Source: Oxyruncus cristatus (lineage: Eukaryota; Chordata; Aves; Passeriformes; Cotingidae). From it: a DNA stretch of 64,000 nucleotides. The number at the start of each line of letters is the position of its first letter. Within the stretch, counting starts at the first letter, position 1. Under the pieces are notes generated by a model. That model did not search any database and was not told the DNA's origin. It saw only the letters and a program-made list of their open reading frames with translations. Positions 19,930-31,530 of this stretch are shown in pieces. Location of the stretch: the NCBI GenBank assembly GCA_013399855.1, contig VXAY01000169.1, positions 979,481-1,043,480 of the forward strand, read 5' to 3'. The position numbers and the translations under genes are program-made.

Positions 19930-22660
19930 CTTTTCCACTGGACAATTGTCTGTGCCCTTGCTGTTCCGAAGCCTTGATATACCACTGGCAGATTTATGCC
20001 GTGTTGAAACCCACTTCTTATTGCCTCAGAGTTGATTGGAAGAAAGGAGACTTGTTTGCTGACAAATAAACCCGCTGCCATGCGCCCTGCATGCCAAGGT
20101 GGGGTTGGAGTTTGGAAGTCCTCTTTTCCATGTCAGCTCCTTGTCTCCTGTCACTGTGTCTTCTGTGAAAGGTGAGGGGCCAGCTCTGAAGAGGATCACC
20201 ACTGGATTTAGGCAGGACTGAGGTACCTAATGAGCAACCAGTGCTGTGATGGAGCAAGGCCACTGCTTGCTGTGGGCATGGTGCCTCCCAAGGGAAGGGC
20301 TGTTCAGTGTGCAAGTCCTGCCCTGGCTTAGCGAAAGCTTGTGGCAAATCCCCCTGTGAACACTCTCACATTGATTTGGCAGCTGCTAAATTTGGGAATA
20401 AATCCACTTTCCTTGGCAGCAATAGTAAATCAGATGAGGCATGTCCAGCAAGGGTTTGGAGTCCACTGCAAAATGCACTCAGTCTGTGTGTGGTCCAGAG
20501 CTTGCCCGTGCTGAAGAGGAGCTGGTGCTAAAGCTCTCTGGAACAAACCTCTGAGTTGAAATCGTGTCCTGGGTGAGATCCCAGGAGTTTGTCAGTGCTT
20601 TTTGGCATCTTCATCACTCTGCAAGCCTCTGATAGTGGTGCTAAGTGCCCCTTTTCCCTCTGTATCAACAAAGCGCTGATAAGCCAAGGGGATTCTGTAG
20701 TAGCCAGACAGCCTGGAGAGGCTGTACAATGAAGGCCACTTAGAATCACTGATCCTCCCTTTGGATGCCACGCAAGAGCGGATGCCACGTGCAAACCAAG
20801 CCTCAGCTCCTCATATGTGTTGGGTGGCTGGGAGGTCCATCACTACTGGGACCATTTGGAGCCTGTGTCCACACCCACACTGCTGTAAAACTGCCCTGGC
20901 CAAGCAGAGGTGGTTCTGCCTGTAAGTTTTGTTCTTGGTAATGCAGGATTTTTGTGGTAGCTGGTAAATGTCAGCCCTCATTACGAACTCTACCATCTCG
21001 TGGGTGTGTTTCTCCTCGCGCACAAACCTGTTGGAGGCTCCTGGTGTCTCACGGAGTGTCTGGGCGGAGAATCAGGCCCATATGTGTGTGTAGTACCAGT
21101 GCTCTTCCTCCTGCAGGTGACAGGAGGGTAGAGGGTGTGGGTTTTAATCCGTGTGTGTGTGTGTGTGTTTGTGTGTGTGGGCAGCTCTGCTGAGGCTGTT
21201 TGTCAGCTGGAATCCCAGCACAGGGCTCTGCGGCATCAGCCGCGGCTTCCTCTTTGCCTTCTGTCACGTTTGGAAGGAGGGAAGATGTAGCTGAGTCTTG
21301 CAATAGTAGGTCAAAACATACTGCAGCACTAAAGATCAGAGCAAAAGCTTTCTTGTACAAACACATGGGCTTATTCATCCTGTTATTTTCTTTATCAAAT
21401 GCTTACTTGCCTTTACAGAGCAGCTTTGAGCCCCAGGGAAAGCAAGCGTCTTGCTGGAAGGGAAGCCGGGCTAGTGACTGGAGTGGGTGACAGTTGTGGA
21501 AAACGGGCAATCTGGAGTTTTATTCCTGATTCTGCTCTGGCTCCTGTCCTCCAGATCTCTGTGAAGAGCTTAAGAACTGAGGAGCAGGGGCTGTCACCAC
21601 CTGTGTGTGCGACACACAGTGTGGTGGTACCCCCAGAGCACCCTGGGCACAGCAAGAAATGCCAGTCATGACTGCAGCTGTTTGTGGGTTGGTGGCAGTC
21701 TGGTTAGGGTACATCCTGGTTAGGGGGCTGGAATGAGCTCTTTTATCCAGACAAAGCTCTGCCTCAGATTCTTCAACGTCCAGACGTGCAGACAGCTTAT
21801 TTTTAAGGTCTCATTTGAAAGATGTCAGCTCCCCCTCCCTGCTCTTCCCCAGGCAGCGAGAGCAGAAAACTAAATTTATCTGCATTGGGACAGAGAGAGC
21901 TGGAGTAAACCAGCCAGGCGCTGCTCCAGATCTGCTGGGTGGAACAACTGGCACAGAGCTGTCTGTCTGTCCGAGGCAGAGATGCTGGGGTGCTGCTGAT
22001 CCTGGGCTGTGGCATCCACACAGCATCTTCCATTCCAGCCCTGGGCTTTCAGAATTTGCTGGGAAGTTTGCCTTGTTGGGGTGGTGTTTTATCAGTCTCT
22101 GGGTTAATTTTTTTTATATGTGAGGCAAAGCAGTCCCTCTGCTTTTTGGGGAGACGAGTGAGGAGCTACAATCCTTGCCTTCCTTCCCAAGACCTTGTGA
22201 GGACCCCGGGGTGGAAACGGTGCTGGAGAAAAGGTGAAGCACAGCAGACAAAAATATTTTCAATTTGAGGGTAGCTGCCTTTTTGGGGTCATTATTGATT
22301 GGTGGAAGGGATCACAGGGCAGATGTTTGGGGGTGTGCTACACACTGCTGTGTGCCTGAGGCAGAGACTCTTCAGTGTATCCCTTCCTGGGGCTGTCTGG
22401 GGCATGGGCAGGTAGGGAATCAGTGGGATCATTTTTTTCTTTTCACCTCCTAAAAACTGGAGCATCCTTCTCTGTCAGACTGCTACTAATGAGTTTGTTA
22501 AACAGCATCTCCTTACTGGAAACTCTTTTCAGTCCAATTAAGATCTTGCAACATGTCAGTTGTGACAATAAAAGTGAATTAAGGCTCATTTCTCCCTTTT
22601 TTATGATGTTTATTAGAAGATGGGAATGCTCGTTCAGAGGAGCTAATCACGGTTATTTAT
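19930..22660. other. unassigned sequence
   Basis: No recognised gene. A strong acceptor-like tract (CTCCCTGCTCTTCCCCAG, ending at 21850) precedes an open frame of about 90 codons that reaches a stop without a good donor. The block at 22480-22660 is AT-rich (AATAAAAGTGAATTAAGG, TTTATGATGTTTATTAG) and may be a conserved element. Confidence 0.35.
21151..21179. repeat. (GT)n microsatellite
   Basis: (GT)9 followed by TT and (GT)5. This is a typical short dinucleotide tract and is likely polymorphic. Confidence 0.95.
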
Positions 22661-22667
22661 TTGTCAG

Positions 22668-22787
22668 TGGTACCAAGAAGCCCCTGTGCAGGCTGAAGAC
22701 CCAGCGCCAGATGCTGTCTGTGCTCATGGAAGGAGTGGGAGCCAGCCCTGGAGAACGGATTACCACGCAGGGAAAAGCCCAGATGAG
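22668..22787 (+). CDS. candidate 40-codon exon, product unknown
   Basis: The acceptor is ATTTATTTGTCAG and the donor ATGAG/GTAGGG. The block is 120 bases long with intron phase 2 on both sides, so it would be frame-neutral. The frame reads GTKKPLCRLKTQRQML then EGVGASPGERITTQGK, with C/G-biased third positions. A further lysine-rich frame follows at about 23158-23335, so two exons of one gene are conceivable. Neither product is recognised, and the acceptor is only average. Confidence 0.2.
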
Positions 22788-23157
22788 GTAGGGAGACTCC
22801 CATGGCCATTTAGCTGCAGCTGCAGGACTTGCTGCTGCTTGGAGATGCTGTGAAAGCCACTGAAGTCAAAGAAGGCAAGAGGAGAATTCATCTCCCCTCT
22901 CAAGCTCTTTTGATTCCATGGCTCAGCCAAGACTTGAAGCAAGCTCTTCCAGGGGATGGGCTGCTTGTCAAGGTGCTTTCCAGCACATCTAACAGGGAAA
23001 AGGAGTTATTTTATTACCTTGAGGAACCCAGGCAGAAGGATGCAATAGAAGGCCTGTAGGAAGGTTCAGTGCATCAGCTTGTTTTCAAGGGGAGTTTGGT
23101 TTCTGCTTCTCAAAACTATTTAATTCCATCCTTAACTGATAAGCTTAAAAGATCCAG

Positions 23158-23335
23158 CAATCAAGAGCGGAAATCCAAGGACCTGGAGGCATGGAAGGCT
23201 GAGAAGCAGGCCAGGAAGCAGAAAGCCAAACTGGTGATCTTCTCCTGCTGTCTGTGCTGCAGAGAGCCAAGAGCAGAGCTGGCCCTCAATGCTTCTCCCT
23301 GTGAGGAAGACTCGGTGCCACCGCTGGAGGAAGGG
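23158..23335 (+). CDS. candidate exon with Lys-rich helix and CCLCC motif
   Basis: The frame ends exactly at a donor (GAAGGG/GTAAGG, phase 0) and encodes a charged, likely helical stretch (KDLEAWKAEKQARKQKAKL). A cysteine cluster follows (FSCCLCCRE), of the kind sometimes palmitoylated at membranes, then an acidic tail (EEDSVPPLEEG). Choosing the AG at 23157 makes its phase compatible with the block ending at 22787, but the upstream pyrimidine tract is poor. The coding nature is uncertain and the family unknown. Confidence 0.2.
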
Positions 23336-23339
23336 GTAA

Positions 23340-25239
23340 GGGTCTGGCCCCCCCTTGCCCTGAGGTCTGGTGGGGCCCTGTGGGGAGGAGCTGCCATGAG
23401 CAGAATTTATTGAGGGTAAAGGGAGGATAGAGAGACAAATTGTCCTGTGGGTCACAGCAGTCCCATGCTGGGATTAGTTGTCACCAAGCTGTTGGCTGCT
23501 GGGCTCTGCCCCTACCCTGTGTTTTGGGCCTCCAGGTGTCTGTCTTTCAGCCTGAGTTCCTGCCTGGCTTGTGGGCTCCTTCATCGGGACTTTTTGCTTT
23601 GTGCTGTTGATGCTCATGGGTGTCACCCAGACTCTGGATCCATCCTTGGCTCCAGCTTTGCATAAACAGGGGTTGGGATTATGAAGGTTATTGTGTAGAG
23701 GACAGAAACTGGGGGCTTTGAAGATCACACTGGAGGTGAGAACGGAGAAAACTGAGGAGATGTCTGGCTCCCAACTCCTTTGGCAGGATGGCCAGGCTGG
23801 GGTGAGCCAGCAGCAACCAGCCCATGTCGGGGACTGAGACCTCCAGGCTGGGCTCCTGCTCGTGGCCACACCAGTACAACACCCTGGGGCTCTTCTCTGT
23901 CCGTGAACCCACCGTGCTGTGTCACAGGGGGCTGAATCTCTCTCTGGATCAGTGTAAAAACATCATTCTTCTTCCTTCAGTCTTGCAGCTGTTGATGTTT
24001 TGAAGTTAAGAAAACATCTAGATGATTTAAAAAAAAAAAAAATACCCAGCCTTGGTTTATCAAGGGAACTTCTAATGAGCAGAAGGGGAGGGGGAACAGA
24101 CACGGGAAGGGCAGCAGAGACTTAACAGCCTGGCAGAGCACTTGTCATCCTGACAACGCAGTTAAGTTTCAAACTGGGCTCGCTCCTGACGTTTGCCTGA
24201 AGGTATATTTAACTAGTGCGGGAGATGCTGGAGCACAAGTGTGCACCTTTGAGCCCAAGGAAGCCTCAGCAGGGGTTAGCCGGGTTTGGGAAGGGGGGAG
24301 ATGGGCTCCAAATGGAAGATGTGCCTCCTTCCCTCCCTGTCTGTCTGTGCGTAGCCAGACTGCAGGGCTGTGCTCGCAGCTTGGTGAGAGAGGATGCTAA
24401 TGAAGCGTGAACGGGCTGCGCTCAGTGGCAGCTCCGTGTATCTGCCACCAGCCCACCTCTTCCTTTCATTCCTTCTGAATTTCCATGTTGTGTTTGACGA
24501 ATGGAAATGTGGGCTTCGCTTTGAAGCGGGAGGGATGACAAACAAACAGATAGGATGGGAGCTCAAACTCTGCTTTGCCAGGGCTGGGCTAAATTGTCAG
24601 AGGATGCACGAGGCTTCTGGGAGAGATTTGCAGCCTTTGGGACTGAATGGGAAACCCTGGGTTTTGCAGGGTCAGTGAGGTGCAAAGACGGGGTTCTTTG
24701 AGTGGCTCCATGCTCTGCCCAGAAATCTTTTCTGTGTTTTTTTGTTTGTTTGGTTGTTGTTGTTTTTTTGTTTTGTTTTGTTTTGTTTTGTGGTTTTTTT
24801 GGTTGTTTTTTTTTCAGCCCTGACTTTGAGTGCTATGTGCTCCAGGGCTGCTGCTCCTCTCCATGGGGTCTGAAGCTCCCAACCCTTCTCTCCTGACACA
24901 CTCTTCCAAAACGCACCTCCCACCTCCCTCAAACCCCTTTCAGCTCTCCCTGCTGCAGCAGGACCTGCTCCATCTCTCCTGTCCAGCTACCCCTGCTCTT
25001 CTTCCCCACAGCCCTTGGCACTCACCTCCCTTTTTTTCCCTCAGCTTTCTCTGTTTCACTCAGGCCTTTGCTCCCTTTCTGTCCCCATACCCTGTGCTGT
25101 GGGATTTTAGACACCGAGATACGATCTGTGTGCCCAAAAATCCCAAGATGGTGCCTACAGACCCCAGGCTTGTGTAGAATCCACACTGCATGCACCTGGG
25201 AATAGAAAACCTCCTCTCCTGAAACTCGCCAGCAACCAA
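23340..25239. other. unassigned sequence with T/G-rich tract
   Basis: A14 lies at 24029-24042. A long T-rich tract with (TTTTG)n units spans 24737-24815 and ends TTTTCAG, formally a strong acceptor for a 25-codon frame that stops without a donor. Nothing else is recognised. Confidence 0.4.
24737..24815. repeat. T-rich tract with (TTTTG)n
   Basis: TTTG and TTGTTG words pass into four or more TTTTG units and then poly-T. This is low-complexity sequence; read on the minus strand it is A-rich (CAAAA)n and might be the eroded tail of a retroposon. Confidence 0.85.
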
Positions 25240-25345
25240 AATCACAGAATTGATGATGTCAGAAAAGACCTCTAAGATCATTGAGTCCAGCTGTTACCCC
25301 AGTACTGCCGTGTTCACCACTGAATCGTGTCCCCAGAACAGTCCA
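25240..25345 (-). mobile_element. CR1 LINE 3' terminal fragment
   Basis: It starts AATCACAGAATTGATGATG, continues AAAAGACCTCTAAGATCATT and GAGTCCAGCTGTTACCCCAG, and reaches a ACTGAATCGTGTCCCCAG block. This is the reverse complement of the avian CR1 end in the right order. It is truncated after about 100 bases. Confidence 0.88.
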
Positions 25346-26210
25346 GGCAGCCACAGGAGAGCAGGATGCTTTATGTCTGGTCCTGTGTTGTGAGAAGTTT
25401 CTGTGGCAGAGCTTAAGGCTGATGAATTGACATCAGATGCTGCTGAAGAGGGACATGATTGGTTTTTTTAAATTATTTTTATAGTGAGTGACTTTCTGGC
25501 ATTTTTGAGAAGCAACTAGGAGGCAGAAAAGGCTGGGCATGTGAAATGGGGGTAATGCAATGAGGCAGAGCATCTGCTGCCTTGGAGGGCCTGAGCTGTC
25601 CTCTTGTTGCTTTCATCACGTCCCCAGGCATCTCATGGCACCTCACCTGCCTGCAGAGAAACATCTGGAAGGGTGCAAATGCCAACCTGTGTTTTTACTG
25701 GCCCTGCAGAACAAAGCCAGTTCCAGCATCAGTTCCAGCAGGAGGAGATGGAAACAGAGTGTTAGACACTGGAGTGCCCGGGAGCCTTGCCTGGAAATAG
25801 GTGTCTGCAGCAGCATGGAAATGGGCTAAAATCAGGGATGTCAGTCCATGCTCTCACTTGCAGCTGTATGGTTTTATCTTCCTTTCTAGATTGGCTTTAA
25901 GAGATAGGAAAGTGTTGAGATCCTTCCCACAGGAGAGATTTGCTGAGGTCCTTAGCTGGTACAAATCAATCAAGCTCTAACTCACAAAGCACCCTATGGG
26001 GACGCAACTTCGATAGGAACCTTCCCTCTGAAGTTTGATGTGATTTCCTTTTCTTCCAGCCACGTATTTTCCTCTTTTCATCGCGAAAATAAAAGCTGTG
26101 AGAAAATCTGGCCAAGCCCCGGAGCTGGTCCCCACCTCCCTTGTCCCAGCCTTCGTGCCCTCCATCAGAAAACCTTGAGTCATCACCTCTTGGCTCCACC
26201 AGCTTTGTGA

Positions 26211-26226
26211 TTTTTTTTTTTTTTTT
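26211..26226. repeat. T16 homopolymer
   Basis: An uninterrupted T16, followed by a C/T-rich stretch. Confidence 0.95.
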
Positions 26227-26279
26227 CTTTCTCCTCCTCATTCCCCCATCCCGGCTGGGGTGAAGAAGCGAGAAAGCAA

Positions 26280-26480
26280 ATAGGAATAAATACCTCCAGC
26301 CATAAAAGTGAAATAAATCAATATCTCTTCTCTGAAGCCAGAGATGCTTAATAGGCAAGGATCACTGCCAGATTGTAAAAAATGTGTTTAGTGTGCGGCT
26401 GGGGCAAGTTTAACCCTTGGACATAAACAGCTGAGCAGCTTCTCACATCTCTGAATTAAATAACTTTAACTGCACAGGGC
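26280..26480. promoter_or_regulatory. candidate conserved non-coding element
   Basis: AT-rich words (AGGAATAAATACC, GTGAAATAAATCAATATC, GAATTAAATAACTTTAAC) and CCATAAAAGTG fall in a 200-base island without repeat identity, including GTTTAGTGTGCGGC with a retained CpG. The regulatory role is inferred. Confidence 0.28.
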
Positions 26481-26749
26481 TGTGATTAATAGAGGTGCCT
26501 CTGCTTGGGATGCACCAGGTATTTGGTGCCTGTGGATTGTCTGGGAGGTAGGGAGGGAGAAGTTGCTGCCAGGTCACCTCTGCAGGCCCAGTGATGCTTT
26601 TCTTCATGAAGGTACAGCTCTAGTTGTGGGTAAGGGAGCTCCTGGGCACTGGGCTGAGCTGGTGGGACTTCAGTCCCTGCCTTTCGTAGGAATTAAGGAC
26701 TCTTCTATCTCTCCATACTGCCTCTCTGTGGTGGGAAAGCACAGGAGCA

Positions 26750-26930
26750 AATCTGGAATGAGGTAGTGATAGGATAGGAGGGAATGGCATGAACCCGTGC
26801 CACGGGAGGTCTAGGTTGGCCATTAGGAAAAAGCTCTTCATCCAGAGGGAGCTTGGGTACTGGAACAAGCTCTACATGGAAGTGATCAGAGCACCAAGCT
26901 TGACAGAGGGGAAGTGTTAGTCCTGCTGTC
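26750..26930 (+). mobile_element. CR1-like LINE fragment, diverged
   Basis: The order GATAGGATAGGAGGGAATGG, CGGGAGGTCTAGGTTGGCCA, TTAGGAAAAAGCTCTTCATC, GGTACTGGAACAAGCTC matches the sense CR1 segment that normally reads 'dispersed acaggacaaggggc... tggaacaggct'. Divergence is high. The octamer end is not reached. Confidence 0.6.
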
Positions 26931-27109
26931 AGTCCAGCTGGTTTGGTGAGACCACCTCAGGAATAATAGGGGTACTCTGGCCAATCTTTCTGAAGGCCAA
27001 TGAAGTCAAAGGGGAGCAGGGTATAAAGAGCCCTGCACAGAAATTTGGAGGCCTGAACATCCCATCACGCAGAGTTTGGCTTCACAAAATCAAGGCTGAG
27101 AGGTGATGC

Positions 27110-27230
27110 AGGAGAAGTTCTTCAGGAGAAGAACTATTTAGAGATGTTGGCACCAGGACAGCTATTTATAGGCCGTCCATGAGCTTGGGAGATTGGTGAC
27201 AAGCCAAAAGGTACAGATCCCTTCCAGCAG
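27110..27230 (+). mobile_element. ancient CR1/L3-like fragment
   Basis: GATGTTGGCACCAGGACAGC then TATTTATAGGCCGTCCATGA and GCTTGGGAGATTGGTGACAA resembles the 'gctggcacaagaac... tataaactggccatgaat' region of older CR1/L3 elements. Only this core is recognisable. Confidence 0.42.
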
Positions 27231-28121
27231 TCATGGAACAGGGAAGCACTGAGACTGATTTAAAGTGAAGTTGAGCAGGAGTGATTATTTGAAATAACTG
27301 CAGCACTGCTCAGAGGCTGGATGCAGGGATGTGGGGTTTCTTACTAGTCTTACTTATCACAGTCTGTGTGCCTTTTTTGGGGGCTCAGGGCTCAAAGATA
27401 GCCAAGGTATTTCAGAAGAGGATAAGGGTCAGTTCCCACAAAGCCTTCTTGCACCTCTATAAGCTATTTGTTCTCCTGGCACAATCTCACACTCACTTAA
27501 GTGCTTCCTGGCACACACATGTTTTCCTGAACTACAGCAGAAACCTTTTGGTGTGGAGACCCACCGGATGGAAATTCACTTGGTGTTCAGGAGCTGGGGG
27601 CACGTGGCACAACTCTCAAAATCAGCTTGTTTCCATGCAAAAGGAAAGCGGGTTGGACTGGGCAAGGTGATCCTGGAAACACTTGTATTTGTTTTGATTT
27701 TTTTTTTCTCACAAGTAGAGGAAATTCCATCTCTTGCTAACATAGCCTCTGCTTGCCACAGGTCTGGGGGTTGTTAAAGTAGCAGTGGAACAGGCAATTC
27801 CAAATGGACCCACTTTTGCTGTTCTCCCATGGAGAGCATTGCCCTTAGTTGGGACAGAACAAATGCACTGAGGTTGTGGTTCGAATAAAGTGGGCAGGGT
27901 TTGCCCCATCCCTTGTGCCAGGCATTCTTTATAGGCAGGAGGGGAGAAACCTGGGTCTTAGGCCAAAAAAAGGGCTTTTACTGACTCTTCATATGTTGCC
28001 TCCTTGCCCTGAGGTCTCTCAGTGGCTCCTACTCCTCTCTGCCAGATTCCAGTTTGGACTTGGAAGTCCTTTTAGTTAGAGCATGGGGTGTCAGTGGTAG
28101 TTCTCCACACCTAAATCCACT

Positions 28122-28215
28122 TAAAATAATTAAGGCTGGGAAAGACTTTTCATATCAAGTCCAACCATTAACCCAGCACTGCAACTTTTTGTTCCCAGTC
28201 TCTTGATCCCCTCAA
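28122..28215 (-). mobile_element. CR1 LINE 3' fragment, diverged
   Basis: TAATTAAGGCTGGGAAAGAC, then TCAAGTCCAACCATTAACCC and AGCACTGCAAC follow the reverse-complement CR1 3' order. The end boundary is vague. Confidence 0.65.
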
Positions 28216-28636
28216 ACAGGAGGAAAGGAGGGACAGCATTGCCTGAGTGAGGTCAGTAAGAGTCCACTGCCTCCGGGACTCCAGTGTTCTGGGTGAGGTG
28301 ATGTCCCATGGGCACCAAACATCTCTGTGGCTTTGAGTGTGTCATTCCTTCCTTGCCCCCTCCTCCACCTCCAAACGTGGGAGAAAATCCTCTTGTTGGT
28401 GCCTGCAGAGCTGCCTGTGAGAGTCCAGCTACGGAAGAGCTGGTGGATTGCTTTTCTGCCCAAGGCAATCAAAGTGCTCCTGGTAGGATAATCAATCTCC
28501 CCGAGAGCTCCCCCAGCTTGAGGCGACCGCCCTGACTTTATGAAGTGTGGAGCATCTCCCCTGCCATGGCCACGAGTCCCCCTTCCAGGCAGCAGCTCAC
28601 CTGTGGGATGGGGAGCGTCTGTGTGTGTGTTTAAAG

Positions 28637-28745
28637 GTCGTAAAACGCTCCGAGGAGGAAAGCTCCGGCAGTTCCACGTGCCGGCGGGAGAGCTCCCGGC
28701 ACTCCGGCTTCCTCGGCATAAAATCACGGCGGCGGGTGAATCCTG
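28637..28745. promoter_or_regulatory. small CpG cluster
   Basis: About a dozen CpGs in 110 bases (AAACGCTCCGAGG, CACGTGCCGGCGGG, CACGGCGGCGGGTG) stand out against CpG-poor flanks, with a CACGTG E-box inside. It could be an unmethylated promoter or enhancer core. No exon or TATA word is tied to it. Confidence 0.35.
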
Positions 28746-29269
28746 GAGAAATAAAAGCAGCCCAGTGGAATTAGCCCGGAACCTTGTGCAAGAGACGGGA
28801 GGTGTTTTCACAGTGTTTCCTCCTCTCTCGTGGGTACTGAATCACTGTGGGTGATTTTTCAGCTTGGCACAGGTCAAACCAGCCGGGGCTCCTTGTTGGT
28901 TAATCCCAAGGAGGGAGAGAGGCCCCTCTTTGATGCTCTAGCAGTACCACGTTCCTCTTGTGTTTCCCAAAATGGCGAGAAAAGGCACTAACAGTGGTTT
29001 TTTTTTTTTTGGGGGTGTCTTTTTGCCTCCCCCCTGGAGTTTCTGAGGCTGTGCCCGGAGGCAGGTGGGGTTTGGGGGAAGGATGTTCCCCAGTGTCAGC
29101 CAGCGTTGGGCTGGGTACGCTCTGCCCTGCTGGCTCCCCTGGGGCAGGAGCCATCACCCGGGCTGGGATTTCTCCCGAGGCTGGGAAGTAGCTGCCAGGC
29201 CAGATCTGGTGTGGAGGAAGGGAAGGACTTGGTTTCTTTGCGTATCTGAGGGTGGATTAAGCGGAGCGT

Positions 29270-29644
29270 TCCTTGTTAGCTAATTGAAACAGTCAAAATG
29301 TCAAATGAGGCATTTCAATAATAGTGATGTTTAGGAGCTTTACGTTTTTATTTCTGTCCCTCTCTCCTTTGTATCGTGCCTTCAAGACATGGGGACCTAA
29401 GTCTCTGCCTTTGCAGAAACCCTCTTAGAGAGGGGCTTCAGGGTGATGGGGCAAGGACTGAAGCCGTTTTAATCCCCTCCAATTCCAACATTATTGTGTT
29501 TCAGCAAATATTTTGCAAAAGGATTTTCAGGCTGAACTTCAAACAGGCAAATGCCTCACTCCAGTGACTCGGGGAGCTTTGCAAATTTAGAAAAGAAAAT
29601 GAAGATTGTTTTAGCTGACATTTAAACCTCTTCTCTTTTCCCAG
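29270..29644. promoter_or_regulatory. candidate conserved non-coding block upstream of exon-like segment
   Basis: AT-rich words such as TTAGCTAATTGAAACAG, CAAATGAGGCATTTCAATAATAG, CAGCAAATATTTTGC and GCTTTGCAAATTTAG (octamer-like) are spread across 370 bases. They end in a pyrimidine tract that serves as the acceptor of the next feature. No repeat identity. Confidence 0.28.
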
Positions 29645-29716
29645 CCTGTCAGGAAGCTTCATACACTTCTGGTCAGACGCTCTTTCCCTGAAGAAGAAAA
29701 GGATATTTATAGCCGG
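29645..29716 (+). CDS. candidate 24-codon exon, product unknown
   Basis: The acceptor is CCTCTTCTCTTTTCCCAG and the donor CCGG/GTAGGA. The 72-base block is phase 0 on both sides and reads PVRKLHTLLVRRSFPEEEKD then IYSR, a protein-like amphipathic stretch. A second frame is also open. The AT-rich, conserved-looking upstream flank and good acceptor are in favour; the short length and unrecognised product are against. Confidence 0.25.
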
Positions 29717-31260
29717 GTAGGACCATAAAGGGGAAATCTCCAGGCTTCAGTACCTGTCAGAGGAGGTTACTTATGGCCCCAATAGCAGCAGCCGACCTGG
29801 AACCCACTCCAGGGGGGCAAAAAGGGGATGGTCCAGCCCTCGGCCCCACAGGAGGGTTCTAGCCCAGGTAATTTGAAGGTAGGCTTGGCTGGAGTGTGGT
29901 ATTTTCTAGGCAGATATTTTCCTTATGGCTCACCATGTTTTGTGCCCTTCTGAATGCTGGGGAGTGTTGATACAGAGAGACCTTGAAGTGTGGATCGTTC
30001 CTGTCACTTGGAGAGGTAGGGAAGGGGTTATAACTAGAGACGCCAAACCCAAAGAAAACCAGTTTATCCCACAGAGAGGCTGTGGCTTCCTTGCCCTGCT
30101 TGGTTAGGAGTTCCTGAGGGGCTGATGGAGCACCTGGCTGCAGGTCTTGGTTCCTCCTTGCTCCCTCCCAGCCGGGGCTGAAGCTGGGCCAGCGACGCCA
30201 AGCAGTGAGCAGCTGTCTGAGCTGTGTTTGGAGCAGTTTTCTCCCAGGGATTAGAGTGATTGGGGTTTCTTAAGGTAAAGACAGCGTGCAAAGGAAAAGC
30301 AGCGTGTCTGGGGACAGCAGAGCTCCTCTGCAACCCGCTCTTAACCGCAGCTTGTTCTACACAAAGGGTTTTTGTTGGCACGTCACCTCTGATCCAGCCA
30401 CCGGTCCGGAAGGATGGGAGCTCACCATGTGGGGCTGGGGAGTGGGGTTGGGGTTGTTTTTTGGTGGCTGATGGGGCTGCACAGGAGGTTCTGGCACAAG
30501 CATTTCTGCAGCCTGAGCCCTGGGGCTTGCTCTGAGGCCCCAGGTAGGACACTGAGGGCATTTTGATGTAGCACAAGGCAGCTGGAAGCTGGATGAAGGT
30601 TGGTGTCAGGCTGTTACTTCTGTGTGGTGTTGGCTCATTGGACTATAGTGTGGACTGATGAGCTTAAACTAGACCTGGGAACATCTCCCATGGTATAGGT
30701 CCCTCGCTTCTCTTTTTGGCCAGTATGGGCTGATCTTTTTCTGTGTTTGCCCATGTCTCCCTAGATTTTAAGGGAAAGGAATCCAGGTGCAGTGCCCCGA
30801 GAGGGAACCACGATGTGGTCTGGCCAAGAAGGGTGTGGGGACCCCCTTCTCCATGGAATGGGGGGTGTAGGTACCACAGAGAGCTGTGTGAGGTGCTGCA
30901 GGCACCCTTTTCTTGTAGGAAAACCACCCGGGGTGAAGGAATAACAAACCCCCTCTTACAGACCGTTTCTTATGGAGGTGAGACCCAGAGGGATCTTCCC
31001 TGGAGATCCCAGGCTGATGTTGCTCCTCTGGGCTGTGTAGAAGTGGGAGAGCCCAGGACACTGTGCAGGACTATGATCTGGGGGACATCAGGTTTGCACT
31101 GCTGGCTCTGCTTCCATGTCCCTCCCGATCCCAGTGCAGTCCTAGAGCTGAGCTGCTCAGGTTTTCATGATCCCAGAAAGGAAAGGAACAAATCTCTTGA
31201 ACACTGAGCTCCCTACCGGGGTTTTCCTGCCTTCTGCCCACCCCGGTGGATGTTAACAAG
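29717..31260. other. unassigned sequence
   Basis: No gene, repeat or strong motif cluster recognised. Overlapping open frames up to 170 codons on the minus strand (30064-30576) show no family resemblance. Confidence 0.4.
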
Positions 31261-31269
31261 CTGGTAGAT

Positions 31270-31530
31270 CTAGACCTGCTGTGCCTTGATAGAAAGATTT
31301 ATTTTTAGGACCTTGATATTTAAAATGATCTGTTATAATTTCATGCTTAAATAACACTAAATAATGTTCCCTGTTTGCACAGTGTAATTGGAGGAGGCGA
31401 ATAAACCAAACAAACCAGCTATGACTGAGCTTCCTTAGTATTTTCAGAGTGAAACAAACAGTGAAATACAAGGCCTTGGCCCATTTAACACTTTGGGGGT
31501 ATTTTCTAGTTGGCATTTCGCTTTTTCATT
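31270..31530. promoter_or_regulatory. candidate conserved non-coding element
   Basis: A long AT-rich island without transposon features includes ATTTAAAATGATCTG, TTCATGCTTAAATAAC, TTGCACAGTGTAATTGG, GGCGAATAAACCAAAC and ACAAACCAGC (forkhead/SOX-like). The function is inferred. Confidence 0.3.

Noticed and set aside
21851..22123. Coding exon after a strong CTCTTCCCCAG acceptor
   Set aside because: The frame runs about 90 codons to a stop with no usable donor, and its end is low-complexity hydrophobic text.
24816..24896. Terminal exon after the T/G-rich tract
   Set aside because: Only 25 codons follow a simple-repeat tract that mimics an acceptor; no polyadenylation context.
28215..28811. 199-codon minus-strand open frame
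   Set aside because: It spans a CpG-rich spot where stop codons are depleted by composition. No family resemblance.
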